Position numbers and translations under genes: made by a program. Source: Streptomyces chumphonensis (GTDB lineage: Bacteria > Actinomycetota > Actinomycetes > Streptomycetales > Streptomycetaceae). From it: DNA of 64,000 nt. This document shows positions 62,618 to 64,000 of the stretch, piece after piece. Below the pieces are notes generated by a model. That model saw only the letters and a program-made list of their open reading frames with translations. It ran no database searches and was not told the origin of the DNA. Location of the stretch: the NCBI RefSeq assembly GCF_014779715.1, contig NZ_JACXYU010000006.1:186001-250000 (forward strand). Direction: 5' to 3'. Every line of letters begins with the position of its first letter. Positions within the stretch are counted from its first letter, which is position 1.

Positions 62618-64000
62618 GTGACCACGACCGATTTCGCACCTGCGCCCCCGACCCATTCCGACGCCCACGCCGGGGCCGCGGCCCTTCCGCTCCCCGGCCT
62701 GCACTGGCGGCACCTGCCCGCCGAACAGCAGCCGGAGTGGCCCGACGCCTCCGCCGCCGCCCGGGTCCAGGACCGGCTCGCCCTGTGGCCCGCCCTCACG
62801 GCCCCGGCCGACGTGCGGCGGCTCGGCTCCGCCCTCGTGGACGTCCGCGCGGGCCGCGCCTTCCTGCTCCAGGCCGGCGACTGCGCCGAACCCACCGGCC
62901 CCGCCGCCGTCCACGCGGTCCGGGCCAAGCACGAGGTCATCGGCGCGCTGGCGGAACTCCTCAGCGAGCGGCTGGACCTGCCGACCGTCACCGTCGGCCG
63001 CATCGCCGGCCAGCACGCCAAACCGCGCTCCAAGCCCGTCGAGTGGTACGAGGGCCGCGCCCTGCCCGTCTACCGGGGCGACCTGGTGAACGGGCACGCG
63101 CCCGACGAGGCGTCCCGGACGGCCGACCCCGCCCGGATGGAACTCGCCTACTCCACCTCGCGCGCCGTGATGAACGAACTGCGCCTGCTGGCCCACGCGT
63201 CGGCGGGGGAGCAGGCCCTGCGCGAGCTGAACGGCGGGCGCGGCGGCAGCGCCTACCCGGTGCGGACGTGGGACGGCAGCCTGCGGTCCGTGCTGCGCGA
63301 CTACGGCCAGACGGTGCCCGGCCCGGAGGGCTGGACCCGCACGGGGCTGTGGACCAGCCACGAGGCCCTCGTCCTGGACTACGAACAGCCCCTGGTGCGG
63401 CGGGACCCGCACACCGGGCAGCAGTACCTGCTCTCCACGCACTTCCCGTGGATCGGCGACCGCACGCGTCAGGTGGGCGGCGCCCACGTGGCCTTCCTCG
63501 CCGGCATCGCCAACCCCGTCGCGTGCAAGGTCGGGCCCGGCACCCGGGAGGAGGACCTGCTGCGGGTCTGCGCACGCATCGACCCGCACCGCACGCCCGG
63601 ACGGCTCACCCTCATCAGCCGTCTCGGCGCCGGTCAGGTACGGGACCGGCTGCCCGCCCTCGTCCGCGCGGTGCGCGGGGCCGGACACGACGTCGCGTGG
63701 CTGTGCGATCCCATGCACGGCAACACCGTCACCCTCGGGAACGGACTCAAGACCCGCCGGGTCGCCGACGTCCTCACCGAGATCACCGGGTTCTTCGAGG
63801 TGCTGGGCCGGGCGGGCGTCTGGCCCGGAGGCGTGCACCTGGAGATCGCCGGCGAGGAGGTCACCGAGTGCCTCGGCCCCGGCGGCCCCTCCTCCGAGGA
63901 GCAGCTCACCCAGGCCTACCGCACCCTGTGCGACCCGCGGCTCAGCAACGCCCAGGCGTTCCACGTCATCGAGGCCGTGGCCGACCTGCTGCGCCACCAC
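62618..64000 (+). CDS. phzC: Class II 3-deoxy-7-phosphoheptulonate synthase (phenazine PhzC type), cut by window edge
   Basis: 461 codons of a plant-type (class II) DAHP synthase; the stop lies beyond the window. Motifs: FLLQAGDCAEP (active-site Cys), TVGRIAGQHAKPRS, GDLVNGHAPDE, WIGDRTRQVGGAHVAFLAGIANPVACKVGP, DPMHGNT and HLEIAGEEVTECLG. It condenses phosphoenolpyruvate and erythrose 4-phosphate, the first shikimate step. A copy inside a phenazine operon (PhzC) raises flux to chorismate and escapes normal feedback. GTG at 62618 follows GAAGAGATGAAC. The remaining core phz genes are expected right of the window. Confidence 0.92.
   Translation, partial: MTTTDFAPAPPTHSDAHAGAAALPLPGLHWRHLPAEQQPEWPDASAAARVQDRLALWPALTAPADVRRLGSALVDVRAGRAFLLQAGDCAEPTGPAAVHAVRAKHEVIGALAELLSERLDLPTVTVGRIAGQHAKPRSKPVEWYEGRALPVYRGDLVNGHAPDEASRTADPARMELAYSTSRAVMNELRLLAHASAGEQALRELNGGRGGSAYPVRTWDGSLRSVLRDYGQTVPGPEGWTRTGLWTSHEALVLDYEQPLVRRDPHTGQQYLLSTHFPWIGDRTRQVGGAHVAFLAGIANPVACKVGPGTREEDLLRVCARIDPHRTPGRLTLISRLGAGQVRDRLPALVRAVRGAGHDVAWLCDPMHGNTVTLGNGLKTRRVADVLTEITGFFEVLGRAGVWPGGVHLEIAGEEVTECLGPGGPSSEEQLTQAYRTLCDPRLSNAQAFHVIEAVADLLRHH

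Overview
The window reads as a chromosomal segment of a Streptomyces or close actinomycete. Coding is very GC-rich with GC-biased third positions. GTG and TTG starts and 4-base ATGA/GTGA stop-start overlaps are common, and several start codons sit 6-8 bases below a TANNNT-like -10 box (leaderless transcripts). PaaX, ANTAR, SepF, DUF5997, DUF6099 and DUF3099 proteins are also typical of this group. Both ends of the window cut through genes.

Layout. 1-8115 (minus): exopolysaccharide operon with a polyprenyl-phosphate sugar transferase, an AlgD-like nucleotide-sugar dehydrogenase, a GT4 glycosyltransferase, two Wzz-like chain-length proteins and an asparagine synthase (cut). 8657-13786: a zinc uptake locus of the AztABCD type, expressed from a very compact divergent promoter that carries a Zur-like palindrome. 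13854-19345 (minus): a cobalamin riboswitch followed by five overlapping genes (PduX-like threonine kinase, cysteine-synthase-like PLP enzyme, ATP-grasp ligase, MFS transporter, methyltransferase). This is the most novel-looking unit in the window. 19595-21248: a ferric-reductase-like haem protein, then a second cobalamin riboswitch in front of a small [2Fe-2S] protein. 21298-24329: katG divergent from a Fur-family regulator. 24299-26618: ROK protein, a LysR-like ligand-binding protein without HTH, and DUF5997. 26637-34617 (minus): an eight-gene complex I-like membrane arm (nuoA, a degenerate NuoB/D-like gene, nuoHJKLMN) with no NADH module. 34762-37937: LysR regulator and the kbl-tdh threonine-to-glycine pathway, with a divergent DHA2 exporter. 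39570-42356: small regulatory and housekeeping genes plus a pair of DnaA-box-like sites. 42530-46750: LLM flavin oxidoreductase, homocysteine S-methyltransferase, arginine deiminase and ornithine carbamoyltransferase.

46826-54359 is a catabolic cluster: enoyl-CoA hydratase, bifunctional aryl-CoA monooxygenase/reductase, PaaX-type regulator, aryl-CoA ligase, acyl-CoA dehydrogenase and RidA. It fits degradation of anthranilate (or salicylate) through the aryl-CoA. Two of its promoters share an identical palindrome over the -35 box. 54909-64000 is the left part of a phenazine-type biosynthetic cluster: GST-kappa/DsbA-like protein, MarR and ParB/StrR-like regulators, FAD monooxygenase, UbiC-like protein, AhpD-like protein, a carboxylate adenylation plus reductase pair resembling EhpF/EhpG, and a class II DAHP synthase cut by the right edge. 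The core phz genes would lie beyond the edge.

All functional statements rest on motifs and family knowledge read from the sequence; no database search was run.
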